Assembly: GCA_037013685.1 (NCBI GenBank)
Contig: CM072902.1
Span: forward strand, 13,310,747 to 13,374,746
Length of the DNA stretch: 64,000 nucleotides
Direction of reading: 5' to 3'
Source of the DNA: Acridotheres tristis
Taxonomy: Eukaryota; Chordata; Aves; Passeriformes; Sturnidae
This document shows, piece by piece, positions 1-13,200 of the stretch (within the stretch, counting starts at the first letter, position 1; every line of letters starts with the position of its first letter). A program made the translations under genes and the position numbers. The notes beneath the pieces were generated by a model. The model was not told the DNA's origin, did no database searches, and saw only the letters and a list, made by a program, of their open reading frames with translations.

Positions 1-770
1 CATGTATTCAAAAGCAAAACTTTAACGAACAGGCTTTGATCTGCAAATGTAATTAGCATTAGAATTAGAGATGGAATGGAGATTTGTCTAAAAGCATTAA
101 TTCAAATCCCACGCCTGATATTTTCTTATCACTGCTGTAATTCTAACAGTGCCTGTGGCAGATTCAGAAATCAGAAGAAAGGGACAAGGGCAGTAGGTCT
201 CCCACTAGCAAAAAAAAAAAAAAAAAAGAGGGGGGCGGTGGGAGTGAGGAAAAAGAGTGTGAGATGGAATTAATCTGTAATATCCCCAACCAACTCCATT
301 TCCAATGTATGAATTATTTATCTCCCAATCTCCAAACACCAATGCATCCGTGTGCACCCGTGCTTTGATGTGCTGCTGCTCCCCAGCTCTGCAGTGCCTG
401 CACTGGAGGCACCAGGGGCTGCAGGTGAGCTTCCTTTCAGCACACCCACACAGCCAGGGCTGCGAGCTGTGGGAGGCTCTGGGATCAGCTCTTCCCTCTC
501 CCTCTGAGCCCCTCCTGTGCTCAGGTCACAGCTGGGTGAGCCCTGCTGAGCCCAGGGGACAGGGACACTCAGTGACAGAGCTGGCACTGGGAGGGCAGCA
601 GGGTTAGAGGGTCCCTCCCTTGGTGATGTGCAGGGCTCTGTGCTGAGATCAGCCTTGGGAGAGATGGGTGGGCTTGGGATTAACCTCGGCCTGAGCCCTG
701 TGGGCACTGGGCACAGCCAGGCATGGGCAGGGCTCCTGTTGGGCCAGCAGAAGCAGCAGCAGGGGTGGCT
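1..770. other. Intergenic sequence, no gene seen
   Basis: Unique sequence with an 18-nt A run at about 210-227 followed by a G-rich stretch. From about 360 the GC content rises towards the first minisatellite. The open frames here have no recognisable domain and look random. Confidence 0.6.
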
Positions 771-1365
771 CTGATTCCATGGCACCAGGGGTGATCCCAT
801 GGCACCAGGGGTGATTCCAGGACACTGGGGTTCCCTGTCACCCACAGAAACCAGGGTGGCTCTGATTCCATGGCACCAGGGGTGATTCCATGGCACCAGG
901 GGTGATTCCATGGCACCAGGGGTGATTCCATGGCACTGGGACTCCTGTCACCCACAGGAACCAGGGTGGCTCTGATTCCATGGCACCAGGGGTGATTCCA
1001 TGGCACCAGGGGTGATTCCATGGCACTGGGGTTCCCTGTCACCCACAGGAACCAGGGTGGCTCTGATTCCATGGCACCAGGGGTGATTCCATGGCACCAG
1101 GGGTGATTCCATGGCACTGGGGTTCCCTGTCACCCACAGGAACCAGGGTGGCTCTGATTCCATGGCACCAGGGGTGATTCCATGGCACCAGGGGTGATTC
1201 CATGGCACTGGGACTCCTGTCACCCACAGGAACCAGGGTGGCTCTGATTCCATGGCACCAGGGGTGATTCCATGGCACCAGGGGTGATTCCATGGCACCA
1301 GGGTGGCTCTGATTCCGTGCCATCAGGGGTGGCTTTAATTCGATGGCACCAGGGCTCCCTGTCAC
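771..1365. repeat. Minisatellite, about 20-bp unit in a higher-order repeat of about 91-110 bp
   Basis: The basic unit is GATTCCATGGCACCAGGGGT, repeated one to three times and then interrupted by a longer segment containing CTGTCACCCACAGGAACC. The composite of interrupter plus two or three units recurs about five times. Minus-strand open frames rich in PWNHPWCHGI simply translate the repeat and are not genes. Confidence 0.9.
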
Positions 1366-1431
1366 CCACAGCTGGCTCTCCAGAAGCTGCTGCCTCAGCA
1401 CTCCCTGTGAGGCTGCAGACAGCTCCCAGCC

Positions 1432-2296
1432 TGTGCCACCCATGGAATATCACAGTTATATTCACCCTGTGCCACCCATGGAATATCACAGTTATATTCA
1501 CCCTGTGCCACCCATGGAATATCACAGTTATATTCACTCTGTGCCACCCATGGAATATCACAGTTATATTCACCCTGTGCCACCCATGGAATATCACAGT
1601 TATATTCACCCTGTGCCACTCATGGAATATCACAGTTATATTCACCCTGTGCCACCCATGGAATATCACAGTTATATTCACCCTGTGCCACCCATGGAAT
1701 ATCACAGTTATATTCACCCTGTGCCACCCATGGATTATCACAGTTATATTCACCCTGTGCCACCCGTGGAATATCACAGTTATATTCACCCTGTGCCACC
1801 CATGGAATATCACAGTTATATTCACTCTGCCACCCATGGAATATCACAGTTATATTCACCCTGTGCCACCCATGGAATATCACAGTTATATTCACCCTGT
1901 GCCACCCATGGAATATCACAGTTATATTCACTCTGTGCCACCCATGGAATATCACAGTTATATTCACTCTGTGCCACCCATGGACTATCACAGTTATATT
2001 CACTCTGTGCCACCCATGGAATATCACAGTTATATTCACCCTGTGCCACCCATGGAATATCACAGTTATATTCACTCTGTGCCACCCATGGAATATCACA
2101 GTTATATTCACTCTGCCATCCATGGAATATCACAGTTATATTCACTCTGTGCCACACATGGAATATCACAGTTATATTCACCCTGTGCCACCCATGGAAT
2201 ATCACAGTTATATTCACCCTGTGCCACCCATGGAATATCACAGTTATATTCACTCTGTGCCACCCGTGGAATATCACAGTTATATTCACTCTGGAA
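1432..2296. repeat. 36-bp minisatellite, about 24 copies
   Basis: Successive CATGGAATAT anchors lie 36 bp apart (1441, 1477 and onward). The unit contains ATCACAGTTATATTCAC followed by CCTGTGCCACC. Variants include CCCTGTG/CTCTGTG and ATGGAATAT/ATGGATTAT. At least two units (near 1830 and 2115) lack 2 bp, which shifts the frame. Because 36 is a multiple of three and the unit has no stop in several frames, long spurious open frames occur on both strands. Confidence 0.95.
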
Positions 2297-2629
2297 GAGG
2301 AGGCCAGGCTGCTGCTCCCAGACAGGGGCAGAGCTCACATTCAGACACCTCTCAAACTCCTTTCTGGCCAATTCTTTTTGTAAATTGTGCCCTCTTAGAA
2401 ACTGGAAGAGGACACATGGTGATTATGCACTTACCAGAGGGATTTGGCCAAGCATTTATAGTTTTCAAGTCAATATTTTAATTGTTAATACTATTATTAA
2501 AATTGCAGTTTTGCTTGATCTTGTTACAGTTTTCACCTTCTTTTTTTATTCCCTAAGAAAGAAAATAACTTGAGCAGGAACAAAGGCTGAGAGGCTGAGC
2601 AAAAGGCAGCCATAAGAGCCTTATCAAAG

Positions 2630-2669
2630 CCCCAACAGAGTGGGAATAATTATTCACACTCTGTTGGGG
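2630..2669. repeat. 40-bp near-perfect palindrome
   Basis: The left arm begins CCCCAACAGAGTG (2630-2642) and the right arm ends CACTCTGTTGGGG (2657-2669). The centre AATAATTATT is itself palindromic. Counting outward from the dyad, 19 of 20 positions pair; the exception is G2643 opposite A2656. It sits in the unique spacer between two minisatellites. Transcribed, it would form a tight hairpin; as DNA it could extrude a cruciform. No function is claimed. Confidence 0.9.
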
Positions 2670-2856
2670 GTTCTAGGAAGAGCATCTGAGGAAAAGGATC
2701 ACTCAGTCTTTTCAACATGTGAAATTAAAGAAAACCACTGGAAATTCACTACAGGATTGGGAGGGGGAAGTAAACCGGGGCAGCTGAGAGAAAGCTGTGG
2801 CTGCTCCTCTCCCACTCGATTGTCACCCTTGGCTGCCCAGTGGCCGAGCTGGGCAG

Positions 2857-3340
2857 TGTCACCCCAGCTCTGTCATAGGCCTGTCACAGCTCTGTCACAC
2901 AGCTCTGTCATAGCCCTGTCACACAGCACTGTCACCCAGCTCTGTCACCCCAGCTCTGTCATAGCCCTGTCACAGCTCTGTCACCCAGCTCTGTCACCCC
3001 AACTCTGTCACAGCTCTGTCACACAGCTCTGTCACCCCAGCACTGTCACCCCAACTCTGTCACAGCTCTATCACACAGCTCTGTCACCCCAACTCTGTCA
3101 CAGCTCTGTCACAGCTCTGTCACCCCAGCACTGTCACCCCAACTCTGTCACAGCTCTGTCACACAGCTCTGTCACCCCAGCTCTGTCACCCCAATTCTGT
3201 CACCCCAGCTCTGTCACCCCAACTCTGTCACAGCTCTGTCACCCCAGCTCTATCATAGCCCTGTCACAGCTCTGTCACCCCAGCTCTATCATAGCCCTGT
3301 CACCCCAATTCTGTCACCCCAGCTCTGTCACAGCCCTGCA
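2857..3340. repeat. Short-unit minisatellite (13-15 bp, CAGCTCTGTCACC type)
   Basis: About 35 degenerate units alternate CAGCTCTGTCACC, CAACTCTGTCA and CATAGCCCTGTCA. The + strand open frame across it, rich in SHSSV and ALSPQ, is a translation of the repeat. Confidence 0.9.
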
Positions 3341-3344
3341 GGAG

Positions 3345-4360
3345 CCTGGATGACAGGAAAGCAGCCGAGCTGGACACACACCTGCACTGTGAACCACCTT
3401 CACCTGATGTGCTCTGTTGTGACCTCACTCTTGTGCTACTTGTTTATTCTGCACCTGTAAAAAAATCCAAGCTTTACCTGATCATGCTAATTGTTTAATT
3501 TCAAACACCTTTCTGTTATCTCCCACGCTGGCCTTGACTCTTGAAGAGGCATGTCTTAAATATTCATGGTACAGCCTCACATTGCCCTGCTGAAAACTCT
3601 CTTTTTTAACCATTTGGCTGCTGGTTTTTGAAGATTATAACCTGCCATAATGATTAATGTTGCTTCATTATTTAGCTGGACTCTCCCATCTGTCTGTACC
3701 CATTTCTTATTTCAAATGGATGCTCTCTGAGACCAAGTCCCTCCTTTTCTTCTTTTTGCATAAACCCTCCCTCTGTGGAACCCTGACAGCACATCTTCAT
3801 GGACTTGTCACACACAGACTGTCACAGACACAGACCACGGTGTTCACTGTGTCCCCAGGAGTTAGGGAACTAATTTCTAGTTTTATCTCCATTACACAAA
3901 TGGGAACTGAGGCAGAGTGGTGGGAAATGACTTAGCAGGCTCACACACCAGGTTTGAGCAGAGAAGAAATTTGAATACAGCTTTTACAAACCAGACCTAA
4001 TATGCTGACCACAATGTCAACTTTGGGTTTATTAAAATAATAATTATATATACATATATATTATTAAAACTGTTGAAAATCTGTAATTAGGGCTGACATT
4101 TAAAAAGAATTGAATCAGCTCTAGTGTCTCATAAAGCAGGGTTACCTAAGTGAGTGGAGATAGCCTTTGGCACATCAGAGCCCTGCTCAAACAGCTGGGG
4201 AGTGTTTCTGCTCCTGAATTACCTCTCTGAAGTTCACCTCAGGGCAAAGGAACAAAATGGCCCATTGGGCAAGGCCTGTGGTTTGTGTGAGTGCTCCCAG
4301 AGCTCCGTGCTCAGAGCCCTGTGCCCGTGGCTGCCTTCCCCCTGCCAGGGGCCTGTGAGG
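3345..4360. other. Intergenic unique sequence
   Basis: AT-rich unique DNA with a (TA)n-like tract at about 4035-4065. No exon, promoter or RNA gene is recognisable. Confidence 0.5.
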
Positions 4361-4364
4361 AGAG

Positions 4365-6052
4365 AGGGGATGGAAGAGTCAGAGTGGGCACAGAGAGGGG
4401 ATGGCAGTGCTAGAATGGGCACAGAGAGGATGGGCTTGGGATGTAAATGGGCACAGAGAGGGGATGGCAGAGTCAGAGTGGGCACAGAGAGGGGATGGAA
4501 GAGTCAGAGTGGGTACAGAGGAGATGGGCTTGTGGTGTAAATGGGCACAGAGGGGATGGCAGTGCCAGAATGGGCACAGAGGGGATGGGTTTATGGTGTA
4601 AATGGGCACACAGAGGGGATGGCAGAGTCAGAGTGGGCACAAAGGGAATGGCAGAGTCAGAGTGGGCACAGAGGGGATGGGTTTGTGGTGTAAATGGGCA
4701 CAGAGGGGATGGCAGAGTCAGAGTGGGCACAGAGAGGGGATGGTAGTGCCAGAATGGGCACAGAGGAGATGGGTTTGTGGTGTAAATGGGCACAGAGGGG
4801 ATGGCAGAGTCAGAGTGGGCACAGAGGGGATGGGTTTATGGTGTAAATGGGCACAGAGGAGATGGGTTTATGGTGTAAATGGGCACAGAGGGGATGGGTT
4901 TATGGTGTAAATGGGCACAGAGGGGATGGGTTTATGGTGTAAATGGGCACAGAGGAGATGGGTTTGTGGTGTAAATGGGCACAGAGGGGATGGGTTTGTG
5001 GTGTAAATGGGCACAGAGAGGGGATGGAAGAGTCAGAGTGGGCACAGAGGGGATGGGCTTGTGGTGTAAATGGGCACAGAGGGGATGGCAGAGTCAGAGT
5101 GGGCACAGAGGGGATGGCAGTGCTAGAATGGGCACAGAGGGGATGGGCTTGGGATGTAAATGGGCACAGAGAGGGGATGGAAGAGTCAGAGTGGGCACAG
5201 GAGAGGGGATGGCAGAGTCAGAGTGGGCACAGAGGGGATGGCAGAGTCAGAGTGGGCACAGAGAGGGGATGGCAGAGTCAGAGTGGGCACAGGAGAGGGG
5301 ATGGCAGTGCTAGAATGGGCACAGAGGGGATGGGTTTGTGGTGTAAATGGGCACAGAGAGGGGATGGAAGAGTCAGAGTGGGCACAGAGGGGATGGCAGT
5401 GCTAGAATGGGCACAGAGGGGATGGGCTTGGGATGTAAATGGGCACAGAGAGGGGATGGAAGAGTCAGAGTGGGCACAGAGGAGATGGGTTTATGGTGTA
5501 AATGGGCACAGAGGGGATGGCAGTGCCAGAATGGGCGCAGAGGAGATGGGTTTGTGGTGTAAATGGGCACAGAGGGGATGGGTTTGTGGTGTAAATGGGC
5601 ACAGAGGGGATGGCAGAGTCAGAATGGGCACAGAGGAGATGGGTTTGTGGTGTAAATGGGCACAGAGGGGATGGGTTTATGGTGTAAATGGGCACAGAGG
5701 GGATGGCAGAGTCAGAGTGGGCACAGAGGGGATGGCAGAGTCAGAGTGAGCACAGAGGGGATGGCAGTGCCAGAATGGGCACAGAGGGGATGGGTTTGTG
5801 GTGTAAATGGGCACAGAGAGGTTGGGTTTGTGGTGTAAATGGGCACAGAGAGGTTGGGTTTGTGGTGTAAATGGGCACAGAGAGGGGATGGCACTGCCAG
5901 AATGGGCACAGAGGGGATGGGTTTGTGGTGTAAATGGGCACAGAGGGGATGGTAGTGCCAGAATGGGCACAGAGGAGATGGGTTTATGGTGTAAATGGGC
6001 ACAGAGGGGATGGGTTTATGGTGTAAATGGGCACAGAGGGGATGGGTTTGTG
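4365..6052. repeat. Compound minisatellite of interleaved 29-32 bp unit types, about 54 units
   Basis: Each unit starts GGGCACAGAGGGGATGG (some GAGAGGGG or GAGGAGATGG) and then takes one of a few tails: CAGAGTCAGAGT, AAGAGTCAGAGT, CAGTGCTAGAAT, GTTTGTGGTGTAAAT, GTTTATGGTGTAAAT or CTTGGGATGTAAAT. The tails are shuffled rather than periodic. The + strand is G-rich. Overlapping open frames on both strands are translations of the repeat. Confidence 0.95.
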
Positions 6053-6059
6053 ATGTGCT

Positions 6060-9000
6060 CAAGGAAAGTGCTCGTTCAGGCTGGGCTGATCACCCCACAC
6101 CAGCCATGCCAGCAGCTCACACTTTGCTGCCTCAGCACATTGCTTCACTCAGTGTTTTGTTTAGGAATTATTAATGAGGGGCTTGTAAGGCTTGCTTTAT
6201 TTTAATGCACGGTTCAAGTCAACACTGGCAGGATTCAAATCTCCATTCAGAGTGCAAACCTGTAATTGGTTCCTGTTTGCCTGGCAGGAGGTTTTACAGG
6301 AGCTTTGCAGTGGGATTTGGGTTAGAGATGAGGCTGGTCCTGCCCAGGACACCTCACCTGCAGCTACAGCCACACCAAGGGCTGCTCTTGCTCAAACACC
6401 TTCTGACTGAAGGGGCCTTTGAATAAGCACATGCTAAATTAAAGGTGATCTCTCTGCCTCTGGGTCTTCTTGAATGTGTTAAGCAAAAGGCACTGCACGG
6501 TTTTCTGGCCTGGAGTTTTGAGATATTTTTTGAGAAGCAAGTTTAAAATGTGCAGATTGAGTCCACAGATAAATGATCAGGTCTCTGAGCCACTGCTTCA
6601 TCTCTGGCCAGCTCCTGGAGATAAAGGATCCTTGTTATTCTTCAGGAACAACAAGCCTTCACCTCCCCAGCATCCCTGGGAGCTTGCACAGCCAAACCTT
6701 TTCTCCAAAGGGTTGCCATCTTTGCCCCAAGTGCAAAGCCCTTTGTTCATCTCCTTTGGGAATCCTTGGGAAGGAGCGTGGTGTGAATCCAGCAGAGCAT
6801 CCCCTGCAGCTCTGTGGTGCTCTGCAATCACAGGACCGGGATTTGCTGCCACCCTTGGATCCCTGGCCAGGAGCAGGGCAAGGGCTGCAGCCCCCGAGGG
6901 CTGAGAGGAGCAAACCCCACTGATCTCGGGGCTGTCTGGGCTGGCAGCTCTGCAGGAGGGTTCATCAGCCCGGGCAGACACCCAGCTCGAGTTTATTTCA
7001 TACGGTGTGGGGAGAGACGTTTCCAGTCTGAATTTATAAAAAATGGAGCCAGATCAGAGCCTAAAACCAATCCTACACTGGCCAAAAACAATGGAAGAGG
7101 TGATGAAGTTCTCTACCTGTCCACATTCTGCAGCCCTAGGAACAAACAGTGATCTGTTACAGAATATTTTCGTGTTCCACTCCGTGCATTTTGCTGGTGG
7201 CTGGCTGCTCTGCTGTGCTTGCCAAGGCAGGGACACACGGAGGAGACAAAACCAGAGGCTTGGGAAGCGTTTGTGGAGGTGGAGGCTGGAGGCAGAGGAG
7301 AGCCCAGCGTGCCTCACCAGATAAATGTCAACTGCCTTTGCCATGGGATGGACTAAATCTTGTTGGGTTTGTGCTGGGAAAATTGCAGATCCCCAGCACA
7401 AAATTTTACCCTCAGGGCTAGCTGAGCTGTGTTATAAATGTGCTGTATACCAAGGGAAAAGTATTCTCTGGTGTCAAAAAATTGTTGGTGTTGCTTTGAT
7501 TATTTTTTTAAAAAATACTTTCGAAGTGAAAAAGAGGATTTTTTTTTTTTTTATCTTAAAGGGATAAAAAGCAGCAGGGAGTTGCTTTCCTTAGTCTATA
7601 TGCCCTTTAAAATCCAGCACAGAATACCCCATTAATTTATCTTCTCTTTCCCAGCACCACATTTTGAGAAGTGCCCTGCACTGCAGATGTGCAGTATTAT
7701 TAAACCCAGAGTGATGCTGCAGGAAGGAGGGATGTTGTTCCCCGTTGCCCCAGCCCAGGGCAGGTCCGTGTGTGCGGGGCAGGGATGTGTCACCCCTGCC
7801 ATGGCCATTGTCAGCGGGTCAAAGCCCTGAATATCAATGCACTCCTTGGCTCAGCCCCGCAGCCCTGCTCTGACTGCAGGGCTCACTCCTGGGGCACAGC
7901 TCTCACCTCTGGCCTCGGCAGCCTCATGGCTCCGTGCTTCAAAGGCTCCTGCTCGTGTGCAAAATGCCTGATGGAAGCAATGGTCATACAGCACAATTAT
8001 TTCAGAAAAACTCCACATTGTGTTTCAGCTGAGGACGGGAGAACTGGCCAAAGTCTGAATCGCTTTCAAGATTCAGATCTAAATCCTGAGGTTTAGAAAT
8101 ATGAAAGTCAAAGCTACAATAGTCCAAACACACAGAGCCTATTCTTTGCACCTTGAAATGTGGAAAATTAAAGACCTGCTCTCAGTTTGACTACTCACCT
8201 TTCCGTTTTCTGAGACACCCAACAAAGTTCCCTCTGCTAATGAATACAGGTTTTGATTGTTGGATTACACAGATTATTTTCTGTCATCTTCAAGTCCTTT
8301 AAACAATTGCTGCCTTTGAAATCCCTTATGCAAGAAGCATATGACCTTACAACACTCCTATTCCTCTTTTGTGTTTAACATCACAGCCCTCTCTGTGGTT
8401 GTGCACAATGTGGGGAAAGCTGCAGGTCAGGGCTGCGAGGTGAGAGCTGAAAACCCAGGGCGCCCAGCTATTGAAGCTGACACAAAATACACAGAAGAAA
8501 AGAGGCTGCATGGAAAAGGCTTTAAAAGTAAACATTATTTTTTTATATCACATTATGTTACAGTTCCAAAAACCAAGGGACAGATGGTTGTACACAGGGC
8601 AGGGCATAAATCAAGGGACGGCAGAGAATGAAACGGAATGTAAACTGGAGTGCTGAAACAATCTCAAATTAAAACTTGCTAGAAGTGTGGTCAAGAATAT
8701 CCATACTGGGTGGAATTTATCCTGGAACACCATTCCTGCCCCCCAGTCTGTCTCCTTCTTCCTTCTCTCTCTTTTCTCTGCTCCCTGCCATGTCCTCCTG
8801 CCTGTGCACCAATCTCTCATGAATTTTCCATAAGCATTTCAGATTTCCACAGTATCTTCCATTTTAACTCAACACTGAAGTTCACAAATAGAATTACCCG
8901 GTTTTGGGGTGTCTGTGGGCAGAGGTGGGCAACATTCAGAGAAACTGAGGCACCCTGGTGACACCAACAAACATCAAGTGCCTGTTAGGAGCTGAGCAGT

Positions 9001-9440
9001 GTTTTCAATTCCCTGGGAAGCCATGGTTTAAATACAAGGAAACTTTCACATAGAGTGGTGGATGATGGATCTTTTGGTGAATTGTTATTGGGAGTTTTGT
9101 TGTGCAGCACAGTTCCTAGACTGGGATTTGAATGCAGAAAATGCTGTGGGCACAACAGGCTTGAAACAATAAACTCAACCTAACTTTGTCTAACTCAGCA
9201 TTTAGAAATTTTATTGGCAGAGACTTGCAGAAAGGAACGAGAAATCATAATTCAGCAAATTCCTTCTATCACTGCTCAACTTTCTGTCCTGGTAGTAAAT
9301 TATTCACCTCAGCAATGAGTCAGTTAGCAGAAGATTAAAGGCTGGATTCTGGCACCCTTGCTGCTCTCGGTGAGCATTGGGCAGCACCCTGTTGAATGCT
9401 ACAGACACATTCTTGAGGGTGGGACAGCTCTGTGAAGAGA
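6060..9440. other. Intergenic unique sequence
   Basis: No recognisable gene. There is a T run at about 7537-7552 and otherwise ordinary unique sequence. Open frames of 60-145 codons lack domain signatures. Confidence 0.5.
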
Positions 9441-9451
9441 GGAATTGTTTG

Positions 9452-9912
9452 TGCTCAGAGCCCCAGCACAGAGAATCCCCAGAGCCCCAGCACAGGGCAG
9501 AACATCCCAGAGCATCAGCACAGGGCAGAACATCCCAGAGCATCAGCACAGGGCAGAACATCCCAGAGCATCAGCACAGAGAATCCTCAGAGCTCTTGGT
9601 CACAGAACATCCCCAGAGCCCCAACAAGGAACAGAACATCCCAGAGCATCAGCACAGAACATCCCCAGCACAGAACATCCCCAGCACAGAACATCCCCAG
9701 AGCATCAGCACAGAACATCCCAGAGCATCAGCACAGAACATCCCCAGCACAGAACATCCCAGAGCCCCAGCACAGAACAGAACATTTCCAGAGCCCCAGC
9801 ACAGAGAATCCCCAGAACCCCAACAAGGAAGAGAACATCCCCAGAGTCCCCAGCACAGAGAATCCTCAGAGCTCTTGGTCACAGAACATCCCCAGCACAG
9901 AACATCCCCTTG
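9452..9912. repeat. Degenerate minisatellite built from CAGCACAGAACATCCC
   Basis: Irregular units combine CAGAGCATCAGCACAG, GGCAGAACATCCCAG and AGAATCCCCAGAGCCC. A block containing AGAGCTCTTGGTCACAG occurs twice (about 9588 and 9866), which points to block duplication. Open frames over it are repeat-derived. Confidence 0.85.
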
Positions 9913-10099
9913 GGCACAGATCCCTGGCAGTCAGAGCTGTGGGGCATACCCCCCCCCACCTCCAAGAGCCACATTCCAGGTGGGAATCACACCTGACCCT
10001 CCAATTTCCCAATTGCACTCCCTGAGGAGGAGCCTTGCAAGGAAGGGTTCAGGCAGCCCTGGTCTGTTCTGTATAGGCACAAATCCTGGCATTCCAAGG

Positions 10100-10283
10100 G
10101 ATGTCCCTGTCTCCTGTCCAGGGATGTCCCTGTGTCCCTGTCCAGGATTGATTCCAGGATTGTCCCTGTGCCCTGTCCAGGATTGTCCCTGTGTCCCTGT
10201 CCAGGATTATTCCAGGATTGTCCCTGTGTCCTGTCCAGGATTATTCCAGGATTGTCCCTGTGTCCCTAAGACTGATTCCAAGG
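10100..10283. repeat. Small minisatellite (CCCTGTCCAGGAT type)
   Basis: Five or six irregular units of TGTCCCTGTG plus TCCAGGATT, with an optional ATTCCAGGATTG extension. Confidence 0.85.
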
Positions 10284-10289
10284 ATCTCC

Positions 10290-13200
10290 CTGTGTCCAGT
10301 TACTCCCAGGATCAAAACTCTCTGCAAAATGCAAAAATGTGACCCTTCCCCTGTCAATACAAAGGCAAAAATGAACCAGCCAGGTGCAAGTCTCCTACTA
10401 AATAAATAAACCTCATGAAACTACAATTATTAAACTAAATACATTGGACTCCACAAGCCTTTCATGAACTGGATACCAGTTTAAACTGATAATTCTCCGC
10501 ATGGAAAATTTCAGCAATAATATTTTTTTTTTTCCTGCTAACAAGGCCTGAAAAAATAGCATGGCACTGATATTGTGTCACTGTACCTGGATCTGCAAAG
10601 TTCAACAGGCGAAAGTTAAAGTGATAAAATTCCCAGAGAACATTTTGGAATTCAGAACTGTCAGGAAACTCACAGAAAACAACTCACATGCTCTGTAGGC
10701 ACTGATGTTTCATCTCTCACTTCTCTCAGCTATCCTGAGCTGGGAGTTATCATTTCAGCTTACTGGAAAGCACTTGATGCAGTTCCTTTTAAAATATATT
10801 TTGTTGGAAGTTGTTAGAAAATTCAATAAAGAGACTTTGATCATGATCCATTCATTGACTTTCTTGGACTAACTTTTATATGGGATTTAAAGTGGATTTG
10901 AAGCTTCTGTTTCAAAAGCAAAGCATATTTTCCAAATTCCTGCAGTGCCTCATGGCATCAGCTTTGCTTTTGAAATAGAGAACGAGGATGCAGAGATATT
11001 AAAGCCAAGCTCAGAGAAACATGATTTTCACCCCCCTCTAGAAAAACAGGAACATCCTTACTCTTCCTTTGAATACATAATTAGTGCTAATTGAAGACAC
11101 ATGTCAGAAATGCATGCAGCAGGACAGAGGACAGAATGCAGAGGAGAGAATTTTCCTATCACAGCCAGGGACAAGCAAATTCAGAGCTGCAATTTTTCCT
11201 CTTCCTGGATCCTCCTGCCACAGGTAAGACCTGCAGGTGTCCATACAGAGCCCTCACCAAACCCTTCTCTTTTCTTTGGCAGTATAGTGTAGGTATCCAT
11301 GAGTTCTGTACAGATCCTAATTCCCAAATTAACTGTATATGCACAGACAGGCTTTTTGGACAGTTAGCAAAATTTCCACTCAATTGTCAAATTTGTATTC
11401 TTAATAAAAAAGGATGTTCTTCGTTGAAAAACATAATCACTCCTGCAAACGTTTATCATAAAAACTGAAGCACTGTGAGTGTCTCAAAGATAAAATCAGC
11501 TTTTTTTTTTGAGTAAAACCAAAGGAGGCCAGCACAGAGATGTGGAGGTGTTCTCCTGCCCCAGTCTGGGGTCACCCCCCAGCACTGCCCCCCATCAGGA
11601 AGAGAAGAAAATGACGGAGCACAGAATTCCCACCCAGCTTTTCCCATTTCCCAGCTGTCAGGCAATTCCCTGGATCCCAATCCCGGTCTGCAATGCTCTG
11701 GGGCAGGATCTGTGCTGCAGGAGCAGCAGGGCCTGGATGGAATTGAATTCTGGAGAGCTCTGCTGGTGGCTCCGTGGCTTTGCTGCCTGGGGATCAGCTG
11801 CTCCTCCCTCGGCCATGCACTGCAGAGCCCTGCCCTTCACCCCTCATGGCACTGCTTCTCCTCAAATATTGTGCTCCTACTGCTTCTTGAGAATTCCTGT
11901 GTCCCCTCAGCCCCCCTCAGCAAAAAGGAGCAGCTGGAAGGAGCCAGAGCCCAGGGAGGGGTGGTGGCCTTTTATGAGCTGTGTCCTGGGTTCAAGCTGT
12001 GCTTTCCCAGGTAAATCTGATAATTCAGCTGCACCTCAGCGGGACAACTGCAAGGCTGAAAATCATTTTAAGCTTGGGAAGCTTTGTGTAGGTCTTCCTT
12101 GCTATTGTGGTAGCATTTTTACATTTGGGTTCTGTACAATTAATGACTGAAATCTGAATGCCACCCCAAATTGTGGCTGCCACGGGACAAGAATTGTGCC
12201 AGTGGTGGCTGTGATGCCTCTCAAGGCTCCTTCAACAGCCCAACAAGACAGTGTGGAACATAAATCCAAATATTTACTCCCATGAATGCATGTTTTACCC
12301 CAGCTCTGCCTTCACACGTTCAGTCTGGTTAATTTAGTTCCTCTCTCTTTGCCATTTGATGGCCCACCATGATTATTATGGGATGCTGCCAGAAGGCAGG
12401 TGGGGATGCAGCCTGGGTGACAAAGCCCAGCTCCTGCACAGGGCTGGGGGCTCCCCTGGGCTCAGGGCTCCAGGGGCTGGGCTGTGCTCACAGGAAATGT
12501 GTCCTGCAGAGTTTCAGACCTGTTTGTGCTTCCCAGCTAAAGGAACTGACAAAACAAAACAAAAAGCTGGGAAAAGAGACAATGAAATGACTTAGGTTGA
12601 GATGCTCCATAATTTATTGCAGATCTATGAGAGAACACTTGTAGAACCCATTTAATTCATTTAATAGTAATGCAAACATTGATATAAATTAAAACTCCAG
12701 AACGCTTTCTCACATCTTTTCTCTCCCCATGAGAGGTGAATGAAAATGATTTATTACCCATAGATTATAATTGCTTAAAATAGGTTATGATGTAAGGAAA
12801 AAATCTAATCCCTTCTACCAGGCAGGAGCAAAATTCTACAGACAGAGAAATTACATCTAACACTAGTGTGTTAAGGAAGAAACATTCTTCTTCTCCCTTT
12901 GGGGAAACTCTAAGAACATCTTTTTAGAACTGTCAAAATTCACAAGCTGTAATAAATTATTCTTTTTCATTACCCATTTATTAAGCAGGCTGTTTGGTAT
13001 AATAGCAGAAAAATTCTGTCTAATTTTCACAGCATTACACTGCTGTGATTTCTCATTTGGAGCAGACGGGTTAGCAGGAGCAGGGCTGTGCTTCATTCCC
13101 TACTCTGGGACCATTTCCCTCTGAACTCTGATGAGCACAACTCCTGAAGTGTGTCAGGCTCAGTGCCAGGAGGGGCTGGCACTGCCACCATTACAGTTAT

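Noticed and set aside
1272..2573. A 433-codon + strand open frame and several minus-strand companions
   Set aside because: All are translations of the 36-bp minisatellite, which is open on both strands. The non-repeat ends show no domain.
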